A DNA stretch of 64,000 nucleotides. It comes from Limnochordaceae bacterium (lineage in GTDB: Bacteria; Bacillota; Limnochordia; Limnochordales; DUMU01). The DNA lies in NCBI GenBank assembly GCA_014896305.1, contig JADBKQ010000003.1, positions 122,389 through 186,388 of the forward strand, given 5' to 3'. The notes under the pieces were generated by a model. That model worked only from the letters and a program-made list of their open reading frames with translations, ran no database searches and was not told the origin of the DNA. Position 1 is the first letter of the stretch; each line of letters starts with the position of its first letter. Below, in pieces: positions 10,598 to 18,958 of this stretch. Both the position numbers and the translations under genes were made by a program.

Positions 10598-11818
10598 ATG
10601 AATCGCTATTTTCGTTCTCGCCGGCCCCCCTCCCTGCTTGCCGGGATTTTGCTTCTGGCTCTGGCCAGCGGTGGGCCATTCGTAGGATCGGCCCTCGCTC
10701 AACCGGCGGTCTCTCCTGCTCTAGACATCCATGGCCTCTTTACGCTGCGGGCCGACCAGTACCACGGGGCCGTCCCCCTCAGCCCTCCCGGGAGCTTGCC
10801 ACCGGGACTGGCGGACAGCCAGAGGCGAGAAGCAGCCTCGGGGCAGTTCGGCTGGGGAGTGCAACAGGTGACTCGGCTACAACTCCGCCTCGAACCGATG
10901 CCCCAGCACGAGCTGGTCCTCACCCTCTGCCATCTGGGCTGGTGGGGCGTGGATCAATACACTTCCGGCACCTACGGAGCCCCGGCATTTCTCAGCGACC
11001 CCTTCCGGGTAGAGGAATTGTACGCCTCCCTGCCCGTGCGCCAGGGAAGGATTTTCATCGGGCGGCAGTACTTCCAGCTCGGCCCCATGGGCCTGCTGGC
11101 CGCGACCCCCCTGGGGGACGAGCAACTCCCCAGCGCGGTGACCGGGCTGCTGTGGGAAGGTCCGCTCCTCTCCGCTTGGAGCGGAGCGGCCGTGGTCGCC
11201 CGCCTCGCGGTCGAGCCGCCGGACGAAGCTCACCCGCAAGCACGCCCTCACGACCTGTTGGGGGTCCGCTTGACTCCTCCTCGACGCAATGTGGGGATCA
11301 ATTTGTTGCTCGCTGGGCCCCAGGGTGAACAGGGACTAAGCCTGGACTGGGACCAGCGCGAGGGTCTGCGTTCCCACTCCGCCGAAATCGCGGTGGCTCG
11401 CCTGCCCGACTCCAACCGCTGGGTCTGGGCGGCGGCCGGGCGTAGCCAGCCAGCCCTCGCCTCGGATCCAGCTCCCTCGTCTCCTTCCTCTGGCTGGTCC
11501 TGGCAGTGGGCCGCCCTCGACCCCGCCTACCCGGTGACCCTCACCCAACTGCGCGACCAGGGTGGCGATCTTCCCTTTGCCCCGGGAGAAGCCGGCTGGG
11601 AACTGCGCTGGGACCAGCCGGTGCGGCCCGGGATCGCGGCCATGGTCAGTTGGCGACTGCGGCTGCAACTCACCGGCAAACCTCCCATCAATCAGCTGGA
11701 GGCAGGCTGGACCTGGGCTGCCGGGGCGGGGCTCACCCTGGCCGGCAGCTACCAGCATACCTGGACATCCCCTCTCGGTTACGGACGGGCTCGAGTGGAG
11801 GTACGCTATGGGTTCTAA
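10598..11818 (+). CDS. Putative outer-membrane beta-barrel protein (porin-like), copy 1
   Basis: Predicted exported beta-barrel protein of 406 residues. A signal peptide is clear: basic NRYFRSRR, a Leu/Ala-rich core and a likely cut after SALA near residue 34. The mature part shows many short segments of alternating hydrophobic residues with Gly and aromatic residues, and no long hydrophobic helix. It ends in RVEVRYGF: a terminal Phe with hydrophobic residues at -3, -5 and -7, which is the beta-signal recognised by BamA. It shares GRQYFQLGPMGLLAA and EQGLSLDW blocks with the next gene, so the two are paralogues. No SLH domain, unlike OmpM-type porins of other diderm Bacillota. Substrate unknown. 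Confidence 0.7.
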   Translation: MNRYFRSRRPPSLLAGILLLALASGGPFVGSALAQPAVSPALDIHGLFTLRADQYHGAVPLSPPGSLPPGLADSQRREAASGQFGWGVQQVTRLQLRLEPMPQHELVLTLCHLGWWGVDQYTSGTYGAPAFLSDPFRVEELYASLPVRQGRIFIGRQYFQLGPMGLLAATPLGDEQLPSAVTGLLWEGPLLSAWSGAAVVARLAVEPPDEAHPQARPHDLLGVRLTPPRRNVGINLLLAGPQGEQGLSLDWDQREGLRSHSAEIAVARLPDSNRWVWAAAGRSQPALASDPAPSSPSSGWSWQWAALDPAYPVTLTQLRDQGGDLPFAPGEAGWELRWDQPVRPGIAAMVSWRLRLQLTGKPPINQLEAGWTWAAGAGLTLAGSYQHTWTSPLGYGRARVEVRYGF

Positions 11819-12992
11819 CGCCAGAGTGGGCCGAAGGAGTTCACAAGCGGTCATCGTTCCGGTCGGTTGCCAGCTTTTCCGAGCTCTTTTTGCCGGGATT
11901 CTGATGTTGGGGGGCTGTGTGGCCGGAGTCAAGGCCGAGTCCGTCTCTTCGCCGCTCGCCTGGAACGGAGAGTGGATTCTGACGTTGGCGGCTCCGCCGA
12001 CGTCCGCCAGTGTCACCTTGAACCTTTCTGCGGATTGGGTGCGGGCGCTGGCCGTCACCGACCAGCCCAGCACTGGCAGCAAGGCTCGCTGGGTCGGGCA
12101 GCTGCACGTGCAGGCCCGCTACCAGCAAGAGGCGGGAGTAGACGAGAGCACAGGGGGCAACGGCCCGCTCCTCCGGACGGATGAACTGTGGCTGCAACTA
12201 TCGCGCCAGGGGGACTCCTCCTCCGCCTGGTTGCGGCTAGGGCGGCAACGCTTTCAGGCCGGCCCCGTCGGTCTGCTGGTGGCCAACCCGTTCGACGCCA
12301 TTGCCGCCGCCCAGGCCGGCCTCTCCTTCCCCCGTCGGCATCTGATGCTGACGGGAGTGGATGGCCGCCTCGACACGAGCTACGTTACGTACCTGCCCTA
12401 TGTGTGGGATCAGGATAGCTATCGCTGGCTGCGCGTCCAGGGCCCACGGGCCGGCTTCACTTGGCTCGTCGATGGGTTGGGCAGCGAACAGGGGCTGTCT
12501 TGGGACATGCGCTCCACTGGGCCAGAACGCAGTTGGGTGGCGGAAGTCGCACTCTTTCGGGCCAGCCGCGGGGCGGACAACTATCAAGGCTGGGTAGGGG
12601 CGGCTGTGGCCAGCCTGGATCTCGCAGGCAGCGAAAGGTACAAGGTCAACCTGAACGTCGGCAGTGTCCACCCAGGATTTACCCCTATGGCGTCGAATCT
12701 GGCCTCGGCAGGGGGAAATCTCAACTTCAAGAACGGCAGTACAGGGCTGGAGCTCAACACGAGCTGGCTGGCACGCCCCCAGTGGCTGCTGGAGAACGAA
12801 AGCTCCCTGTTGTGGCGGTTTGGCTGGCTGGACGCCCAAACGCTTTTCCGGTTCACCCAGGCGTGGCGGCCAGGTCTCCAGACGGTCTGGGAGTTGTCCT
12901 GGCGGCCTTCCTCCCCCATTGTCACCCCCCGGTCGCCCCCCGACGGGCGAGCGCAGCTGGCAGGGCAGTGGCAGCTGCGCTGGCAGTTCTGA
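11808..12992 (+). CDS. Putative outer-membrane beta-barrel protein (porin-like), copy 2
   Basis: Paralogue of the preceding gene, about 394 residues. The ORF track opens at 11562, but the ATG at 11808 has GGAGGT five bases upstream and overlaps the stop of copy 1, so the pair is translationally coupled. The N-terminus is hydrophobic with either a signal peptidase I site (GVKA-ES) or a weak lipobox (LGGC). It contains GRQRFQAGPVGLLVA and EQGLSWDM, matching copy 1, and ends GQWQLRWQF, an excellent beta-signal (Phe at the end, Trp/Leu/Trp at -3/-5/-7, Gly at -9). The alternating pattern suggests a barrel; the ligand is unknown. Confidence 0.7.
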   Translation: MGSNARVGRRSSQAVIVPVGCQLFRALFAGILMLGGCVAGVKAESVSSPLAWNGEWILTLAAPPTSASVTLNLSADWVRALAVTDQPSTGSKARWVGQLHVQARYQQEAGVDESTGGNGPLLRTDELWLQLSRQGDSSSAWLRLGRQRFQAGPVGLLVANPFDAIAAAQAGLSFPRRHLMLTGVDGRLDTSYVTYLPYVWDQDSYRWLRVQGPRAGFTWLVDGLGSEQGLSWDMRSTGPERSWVAEVALFRASRGADNYQGWVGAAVASLDLAGSERYKVNLNVGSVHPGFTPMASNLASAGGNLNFKNGSTGLELNTSWLARPQWLLENESSLLWRFGWLDAQTLFRFTQAWRPGLQTVWELSWRPSSPIVTPRSPPDGRAQLAGQWQLRWQF

Positions 12993-13029
12993 GGATCGAG
13001 CAGCAGCCACAAGGGAGGCCAAAGAAGAG

Positions 13030-13752
13030 ATGATGGAGCATCAGACCTTCAGACCGGGGCGAGTCATAGCAGCGCTGGTCGTCTTGTTCACCTGGGCGGG
13101 GTGGACCTGGCCAGGTACTCCTGAGGTATCGGCGAGCGGAGCGCTGACCGGGCATCGGTTAATGATCGATCCCGGCCACGGCGGTAGCGACCCGGGCGCG
13201 GTAGGCCCGACCGGGCTGCGAGAAGCGGATGTCAATTTGCGGGTGGGTCTCAGCCTGCGGAGCCTTTTGGTCCAGTACTCTGGGGCCACCGTCTACATGA
13301 CCCGGGACAAGGACATGGACGTGACTCTTGAACAACGTACTACGCAGGCTAACCAGCTGGGCGTGGAGCGGTTCATCTCCATTCACCACAACGCCTCCTC
13401 CAACCAGCAGGTCAATGGCGTGGAGACCTACGCGTACACGTACGCCAGCGCGGACAGCTTGGACCTACGGGACAAGGTCTACGGCGAGCTACTCAACTGG
13501 AGCAGGTTGCCCGGCCGTGGGCCCAATACGGCGAACTTCTGGGTCCTGAAGTATACACAGATGCCTGCCATTTTGACCGAAGCGTCCTTCATCAGCAACC
13601 CTTACCAGGAGTCCCGGCTACGGGATCCCGACTACAATTTCCGAGAAGCCCTCGCCATTTACAAAGGAATTCTGGCCCACTTCGACACGCGGGACGCGGT
13701 GCCTACCCAGGATCCGGCATCTACCTGGGAGTTTCTGCGTCACTTGCCGTAG
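13030..13752 (+). CDS. N-acetylmuramoyl-L-alanine amidase (Amidase_3), copy 1
   Basis: Secreted zinc amidase that cuts the bond between MurNAc and the stem peptide. The start at 13030 follows GGGAGG; the longer ORF from 12664 overlaps the barrel gene and is not needed. About 240 residues: an N-terminal signal or anchor helix (residues 10-30), then the catalytic domain with zinc ligands in DPGHGG, in READVNLR and in SIHHNA, and the catalytic Glu in ILTEASFISN. No SPOR or SH3 wall-binding domain is seen. It is followed by a close paralogue. CwlD-like sporulation amidases share this architecture, but a specific role cannot be told. Confidence 0.92.
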   Translation: MMEHQTFRPGRVIAALVVLFTWAGWTWPGTPEVSASGALTGHRLMIDPGHGGSDPGAVGPTGLREADVNLRVGLSLRSLLVQYSGATVYMTRDKDMDVTLEQRTTQANQLGVERFISIHHNASSNQQVNGVETYAYTYASADSLDLRDKVYGELLNWSRLPGRGPNTANFWVLKYTQMPAILTEASFISNPYQESRLRDPDYNFREALAIYKGILAHFDTRDAVPTQDPASTWEFLRHLP

Positions 13753-13796
13753 CCTCAGGCGGGCTGTCGCCTAAAGTTGACCGGAAGGGGAACCGG

Positions 13797-13833
13797 CGGA
13801 GCTGAACCGACCGAGGTCTGCTCCGTCCTTTTT
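13797..13833 (+). terminator. Possible intrinsic terminator after amidase copy 1
   Basis: Six-bp stem CGGAGC / GCTCCG around a 17-nt loop, followed by TCCTTTTTATT on the plus strand, 45 nt after the stop. The loop is long, so this is only moderately convincing. Confidence 0.45.
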
Positions 13834-13932
13834 ATTGCCTGGCTGGGCAGTGCAACCCGCTTTGATCGCCTGGATGGGCGGTATTACCCGGCGGGCAAAC
13901 ACCATACAGTTAGGTAAAAGGAGGGGATGAAG

Positions 13933-14589
13933 ATGTTGTCATACCGTCGGAACATCAGCATGCTCGTGGCAGTGATGGCTGTGGTGGTGGCCAGTGTGGG
14001 GTGGTTGGGCTGGCCGGCAGCTGCCGGCGGCGGGCTGACCGGCAAGCTGTTCGTGGTTGACCCTGGCCACGGAGGCTCCGATCCAGGCGCGGTCGGACCC
14101 ACCGGGTTGCAGGAAAAGGAGGTCAACCTGAGAGTCGGCACCGTGTTACGCAACTGTCTGGTGGAGTATGGAGGGGCGCAGGTGGTGATGACCCGCACCT
14201 CGGATGTGGATGTCAGCCTGGATGGGCGAGTAGCCATTGCCAATAACTGGGGGGCGGACCGCTTTATCTCCGTTCACCACAATGCGGCCAGTGATCCGTC
14301 TGTCAATGGCACCGAAACGTACGCGTACACCTACGGAAGCTCCGCCAGCTTCGATCTGCGTGATAAGGTCCATCGCCAGCTGCTGGCCTGGGGTGGGCTG
14401 CCGGATCGGGGCGCACGTACTGCCAACTTCTACGTCCTGAAATATACCACCATGCCGGCCATCCTGACAGAGGCTTCGTTCATCTCCAACCCCTATGAAG
14501 AAGCCCGTTTGCGGGATGCCAGTTACACGTGGAGGGAAGGGTATTACATCTATAAAGGCATCGCTGACCATTATGGCGTCGCCTACTAG
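13933..14589 (+). CDS. N-acetylmuramoyl-L-alanine amidase (Amidase_3), copy 2
   Basis: Paralogue of the preceding amidase, about 218 residues. Zinc ligands are in DPGHGG, LQEKEVNLR and SVHHNA, with the catalytic Glu in ILTEASFISN. Identity to copy 1 is high along the whole catalytic domain, including GSDPGAVGPTGL and the ETYAYTY segment, so this is a tandem duplication. A signal peptide or anchor is at residues 8-33. ATGs at 13927 and 13933 are both possible; AAGGAGGGG is better spaced for 13933. A CATACAGT element at 13904-13911 resembles a SigE -10 box, but no good -35 was found. Confidence 0.92.
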   Translation: MLSYRRNISMLVAVMAVVVASVGWLGWPAAAGGGLTGKLFVVDPGHGGSDPGAVGPTGLQEKEVNLRVGTVLRNCLVEYGGAQVVMTRTSDVDVSLDGRVAIANNWGADRFISVHHNAASDPSVNGTETYAYTYGSSASFDLRDKVHRQLLAWGGLPDRGARTANFYVLKYTTMPAILTEASFISNPYEEARLRDASYTWREGYYIYKGIADHYGVAY

Positions 14590-14633
14590 CGACGTGGATG
14601 GAGGAAAGTGGCCAGCCCTCAGTGCCTGCGCCC

Positions 14634-15845
14634 TTAAACGTAGTTGAGAGTATTTCCCCACATCCATGGGAGGGGCAACGGCGAGGCCAACGTTTCGACC
14701 CGCCCTCGCTCCTCCTCTCGCATTCCCAGGAGCTCTCGCAGCTGGGCAAGCCAGGCGGCGCGGGACCCGGTCCACCAGCCCGCCTCTTGCCCGAACAGAA
14801 TGGCCAGCAGTACAGGGGGCGTGATCCGCCCGGCCGTGACGGCCGTGAGCAAGTGTCCCGCCAGTTCCTCCCCCAGCAGCGGCTGCAGGTCGCCGAGGAG
14901 GCCTTGCGGGTTCAGCCCCACAAACGTCCCGCCCCAACTGGCCCAGGCCGTAGAGTCGGTCGCAGCCACGGTGAAGCCATGACGCCGAGCCTGGTTGAGA
15001 AGGTCGCGGTCGATGCTGGACACCGGAAAGCGGATGCCGTTCACCCCGTGCCCACCAGCCAGCTCTGCAGCCAGCCGCCAGACCGCTGCCCGGTCGCCGC
15101 CCCACTCGCGAGCCTGCCAATAGATCGGCTCATCCACTGCGGGCGACGCAGCGGGCCAGCTGGGACCGTCGGTCGTCAGGTACGCCCTGGCCGGCCCCGA
15201 GCGACCCTGCCGGGCGAGCCAGAGCCGGCGGTAGCGGGTGCCATCGAATCCATGCGGTAATGCCCCCACGAATCCGCGCAGGTCTTCCAGGCTTCGTTCG
15301 AATCGCACCGGCTCCTGTTCGTAGAGGCGCAACACCTCCGCCAACCGTTCGGTCTGCTCTGGCCGGACCTCTTCCACCCACCACCGGTCCTCTGCAGCCG
15401 CCAGCGTGGGTGTGGGCGACGCCGGTACCGTTACCCAGTGCACCAGGCCGCTGCGAACGCCCCCCATCCTCCGATAAAGTGGGCGGTCGCCTGAAATAAT
15501 GAGAACCCGGACTCCCTGCTGGGTAAGGTGTAGTGCGAGGCTGCGTAAAATCAGACCAGCCAACCCTTGACTCCGGTAGGCCGGATCGGTACAGACCGCC
15601 CCCAGGGCAGCGGTGGAAGTCTTGCACCCCTGCAGGTACAGGTCACGGCGAAACGCCCCCACCAGGGAGACCACCCTCTCCCCCTCGCGTACGATCCACA
15701 ACTGCTCCGGATGCTCTTTGCAGAAAAGCCGGGGAAACTCCAGATGCATGGTTGGACCTAAGTGAGCAGCCAGGCGAAATACCCGGTTGGCCAAATCGGC
15801 TGCCTCCATTACCTCCGACGCCCGAGCCGAACGCGGGCCATCCAT
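14634..15845 (-). CDS. Eis-like GNAT N-acetyltransferase
   Basis: Acetyltransferase of the double-GNAT Eis type, about 403 residues. An N-terminal GNAT core has the acetyl-CoA motif VCTDPAYRSQGLAGLILRS near residue 95; a second, degenerate GNAT-like half follows, with a C-terminal domain. Eis proteins acetylate amines such as aminoglycosides or polyamines, but the substrate here is unknown. The ORF track starts at 15953; the ATG at 15845 is preferred because GGAGGGAG lies upstream and a likely promoter would place the transcript start near 15952, on top of the longer start. It is transcribed away from the yqhH-like gene. Confidence 0.82.
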   Translation of the reverse strand: MDGPRSARASEVMEAADLANRVFRLAAHLGPTMHLEFPRLFCKEHPEQLWIVREGERVVSLVGAFRRDLYLQGCKTSTAALGAVCTDPAYRSQGLAGLILRSLALHLTQQGVRVLIISGDRPLYRRMGGVRSGLVHWVTVPASPTPTLAAAEDRWWVEEVRPEQTERLAEVLRLYEQEPVRFERSLEDLRGFVGALPHGFDGTRYRRLWLARQGRSGPARAYLTTDGPSWPAASPAVDEPIYWQAREWGGDRAAVWRLAAELAGGHGVNGIRFPVSSIDRDLLNQARRHGFTVAATDSTAWASWGGTFVGLNPQGLLGDLQPLLGEELAGHLLTAVTAGRITPPVLLAILFGQEAGWWTGSRAAWLAQLRELLGMREEERGRVETLASPLPLPWMWGNTLNYV

Positions 15846-15958
15846 CAGCGTATCGCTCCCTCCTGCCCCGGGCCTCGTCCCGGGCCCGGGGGTGCAGTAG
15901 CTGGCTGCCAACCCTCTCATCGATTCACGGGCCGGCCTGCCAACCGCATTCACCAGGC

Positions 15959-15987
15959 ATTATGGCACACCACTCTCTCCCCGTCAT
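15959..15987 (-). promoter_or_regulatory. Possible SigA-type promoter for the GNAT gene
   Basis: Minus-strand ATGACG, 17-nt spacer, CATAAT. The spacing is ideal and the -10 matches five of six bases. It would give a leader of about 107 nt before the ATG at 15845. Confidence 0.5.
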
Positions 15988-16055
15988 CCCACCCTCACGT
16001 TTCCCCGGTGCGGCGGCGCTGTCCCCGGGCACAATAGCTGTCAGGAGGGTTTCGG

Positions 16056-18002
16056 TTGGAACAACCTGCTGCTGCCGTCACCGCCACTCCCACACCGCCG
16101 GCGGTCTCCCTCTCTCCGTCGTTTCCCCAGTGGGCCATCACCGTCCCCATCATGACCTTTTCCCTGGAAGGATGGTCACCATTTCGGCCTCCGCGCCCTG
16201 TGACCTGGACACCAGCCGTCCCGATCTCCCCTGACTTGCCCGAATCGCTGCAGTTGCGGGTGAGCCGCAGCCAGCTGGCCAGCATTCTTGGCCCATTTCG
16301 CCATGGACACTACGAACCTTTCGCCCGCTGGCAGCTGGCCTGGACGGCGCCCCCTGCCCCCTGGCACTCCCCTGCACCCTCGCTACGCGTGAAACCGGGG
16401 GGGCGGCCGGCGCCGCACGCCACCGCCGCCCCGACGTGGCCCCTTCACTGCCTTACCTACCTCTCCGATCGCTTCCAGCAGGCGGGGGTCATCCTCTATC
16501 CCCACCAGCTCGAGACCGCCTACCGGGTGGTCTACGAACTGGGCGGGCGGGCGATCCTGGCCGACGAGGTGGGGCTGGGCAAAACCGTCGAGGCCGGGCT
16601 GATCCTGCAAGAGTACCTGCTCTTGCAGCGCCTGCGCCGGGTCTTGGTCCTCGTACCCCCTACCCTGTTATGGCAGTGGTTTCGCGAACTGCGGGACAAA
16701 TTCGCTCTGGAGCCGTACTTCCAGCGTTCGCTCTACGACTGGCAACGAGAAGGAATCCTGCTGGCCTCCCTGGATACCGCCCGGCGTGAACCGCACCGCA
16801 GCGCCGCCACAGCCCAACCTTGGGACCTGGTGGTGGTTGACGAAGCGCACCGTCTGAAGAACGAACGAACCCTCAGCTGGCAACTGGTGGACCGCCTTTC
16901 CAAACGGTATCTGTTGCTGCTCACGGCCACCCCAGTTCATAACCGCCTGCGAGAGTTGCACAGCCTCGTCTCTCTTTTGTACCCCGGCCGCTGGCAGACC
17001 TGGGCCAGCTTCCGCCGCCACCATCTAACCGATGAACGGACCCCGCGACAGCCGCAGGCCCTGCAACGGTTGGTCGCCGAGGTGATGATCCGGCACCGGC
17101 ACGGTCCGCAGACCGTCACCTTACCGCCCCGCCGCGTCCACCAGATCGAGGTCCACCTGACCCCGGGTGAACGCCAGCTCTACCTGGCGGTGGCCGACTG
17201 GGTGCAGCGGGCCTACCGCCAGCGCGGGCGTCTTGACCCGGCGGTACTCTCCCTCATCACCCTGCAGCGGGAAGTATGCAGCAGCCTGCCGGCGGCCGCT
17301 TTGACGCTGGCCCGGATCGCCCGCACCGACCCAGGCGATCCACAGGTCATCGAAACGCTCCGGCTCTTGCTGCAGCAGGGGATCAGCAGCAAAGCCCAGG
17401 CATTGCTCCACCTGGTTCGCACCCTCGGGCAGCAGGCGATCGTCTTCACGGAGTACCTGGCCACCCAGGCGCAGCTGATCGGCATGCTCCGCCAGGCCGG
17501 CATCGTAGCCTTGCCTTTTGATGGCCACATGTCGGCTAGCCGGAAAGAGTGGGTCCGCAACCTGTTCCAGCAAAAGGGGCAAGTGCTGGTCAGCACAGAG
17601 TCCGGAGGGGAAGGGATCAACTTTCAGTTCTGCCATGTCCTCGTCAACTACGACTTGCCCTGGAACCCCATGCAGCTGGAGCAGCGAATCGGCCGTCTCC
17701 AGCGGCTGGGTCAGACACAAACCGTGGATATCTACAACCTGGTCACCCGGGACACCATCGAAGAACACATCGTCTACCTGCTGGGCGAGAAGATCCGCCT
17801 CTTCGAGCGGGTGGTCGGAGAACTGGATGCGATCCTGGGCGACTCCCGGCAAGTGAAGAGCTTCCAATCCCAGTTGCTGCAGATTCTGGCCGACTGGCCG
17901 GGCGCGGCCGAGGGACGCCGGCGGCTGGATGAGTTAGCCCAAGCGCTGCTCGCAGGGGCCACCTCCCGCCGGCAGGAGGTGCTCGAGGAGGTGCTGTCAT
18001 GA
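16056..18002 (+). CDS. yqhH: SNF2-family ATPase, YqhH-like
   Basis: Superfamily 2 DNA translocase of the Swi2/Snf2 group, 648 residues. Motif I is DEVGLGKTVEAG near residue 170, Walker B is DEAH in VVVDEAHRLKN near 265, motif III is LLTATPVHNR, and the C-terminal helicase half has FTEYLATQAQL, STESGGEGINFQ and the arginine motif QRIGRLQRLGQT. The wording of these motifs is close to Bacillus YqhH, and the following gene is YqhG-like, as in Bacillus. The N-terminal 120 residues are Pro-rich and unlike the family core. Start is TTG at 16056 with AGGAGGG six bases upstream. No biochemical role is established for this family as far as I know. Confidence 0.88.
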   Translation: MEQPAAAVTATPTPPAVSLSPSFPQWAITVPIMTFSLEGWSPFRPPRPVTWTPAVPISPDLPESLQLRVSRSQLASILGPFRHGHYEPFARWQLAWTAPPAPWHSPAPSLRVKPGGRPAPHATAAPTWPLHCLTYLSDRFQQAGVILYPHQLETAYRVVYELGGRAILADEVGLGKTVEAGLILQEYLLLQRLRRVLVLVPPTLLWQWFRELRDKFALEPYFQRSLYDWQREGILLASLDTARREPHRSAATAQPWDLVVVDEAHRLKNERTLSWQLVDRLSKRYLLLLTATPVHNRLRELHSLVSLLYPGRWQTWASFRRHHLTDERTPRQPQALQRLVAEVMIRHRHGPQTVTLPPRRVHQIEVHLTPGERQLYLAVADWVQRAYRQRGRLDPAVLSLITLQREVCSSLPAAALTLARIARTDPGDPQVIETLRLLLQQGISSKAQALLHLVRTLGQQAIVFTEYLATQAQLIGMLRQAGIVALPFDGHMSASRKEWVRNLFQQKGQVLVSTESGGEGINFQFCHVLVNYDLPWNPMQLEQRIGRLQRLGQTQTVDIYNLVTRDTIEEHIVYLLGEKIRLFERVVGELDAILGDSRQVKSFQSQLLQILADWPGAAEGRRRLDELAQALLAGATSRRQEVLEEVLS

Positions 18003-18958
18003 GCGTATCATCGAGCCGCTGGGACGACGGCGGGAGCGTTACGGCGGGAACGGGGAACGAGGTAGAACCGGCCAGTGGGAAACTGGACCACGCTCAATGG
18101 GTCCGGCAGCTCCTGGCCACACTGGGGGTACATGTCCAGGAGGACGAACCGGGGCTGTTGCGACTGTTGGCCACTCCCGAGCAAGCCCGCCTTCTGGGCC
18201 ATCCTCGCCAGGCGACCGGAGTCTGGGCGCTCGATCCAGCCTGGCTCCTGCGCGTTCCCCAAGCCCAACTCCTCGTTCCCGGCAGCGAACGCTTCGAAAC
18301 GTTGCGGCGCATCGCCCGCGAGCGAGCCCGGGTCAGCCGGCTCTTTCTGGCTGCCGATCCTCCCACCCGCCCCAGCCCGTCCTTCACCCTCTGCCTTGCT
18401 CCCATCGGCGTGCTCTTTTTCGACGTATACACCACAGGCCGGGTCCCCTGGCAGCTACGGGCCAACGTGGCAGTGGATCTCTTGACAGGTGTGGCCAGGT
18501 CTGACGCCTGGTCCCGCTGGCAAGGCCTGCACTGGCGGGAAGAGCCGGCCGCAGTCGCCTCCCTGCCCCGCCAACGACGGCGGCTGAGCTACCGTCAGAT
18601 GCTGGATCAGGCGGCCGGGGCGCTGCGCCAATGGCTGGCCCAGGCGGTCGACTGGAGTTGGACCTGGGCAGAACAACGGGCCCAGCAGGAGGAAGAGGAC
18701 CAGGTCCATGCGTACTATGACGCCCTGGCCCGTCAGGAACGCGGGCTTCATCGTGAGGACGAGCGCGCTCACCATCTCGAGGAAATCCGCCGCCGCTACA
18801 GCCTGCTGCTGGAGGCTGAACCCGTCTCCCTACTGATCCTGTTCCGCCCCGTAGGACTGGTCGCCACGCCCTCTCCTGGTCAGAGTCCGGCTACCCCCTG
18901 GAGTCGGAGCCGGCCTCCTCTCCCAGGCGGGGCGATCCTGTGGGATCCCCTCCCGTAG
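17999..18958 (+). CDS. yqhG: YqhG-like protein of unknown function
   Basis: Predicted cytoplasmic protein of 319 residues without enzymatic motifs. It resembles YqhG: the segment FETLRRIARERARVSRLF, a long acidic helix near residues 215-245 (WAEQRAQQEEEDQVHAYYD) and HLEEIRRRYSLLLEAEPVSLLILF near the C-terminus follow the layout I recall for that family. The start ATG overlaps the stop of the yqhH-like gene by four bases, so the two are coupled and probably work together. The last 40 codons are Pro-rich and overlap the 3' end of mrfA on the other strand. Confidence 0.7.
   Translation: MSVSSSRWDDGGSVTAGTGNEVEPASGKLDHAQWVRQLLATLGVHVQEDEPGLLRLLATPEQARLLGHPRQATGVWALDPAWLLRVPQAQLLVPGSERFETLRRIARERARVSRLFLAADPPTRPSPSFTLCLAPIGVLFFDVYTTGRVPWQLRANVAVDLLTGVARSDAWSRWQGLHWREEPAAVASLPRQRRRLSYRQMLDQAAGALRQWLAQAVDWSWTWAEQRAQQEEEDQVHAYYDALARQERGLHREDERAHHLEEIRRRYSLLLEAEPVSLLILFRPVGLVATPSPGQSPATPWSRSRPPLPGGAILWDPLP

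Noticed and set aside
13867-13911. SigE promoter before amidase copy 2
   Set aside because: The -10-like CATACAGT is good, but the nearest -35-like TATT lies 17 nt away instead of about 14, so it is noted only in the gene entry.
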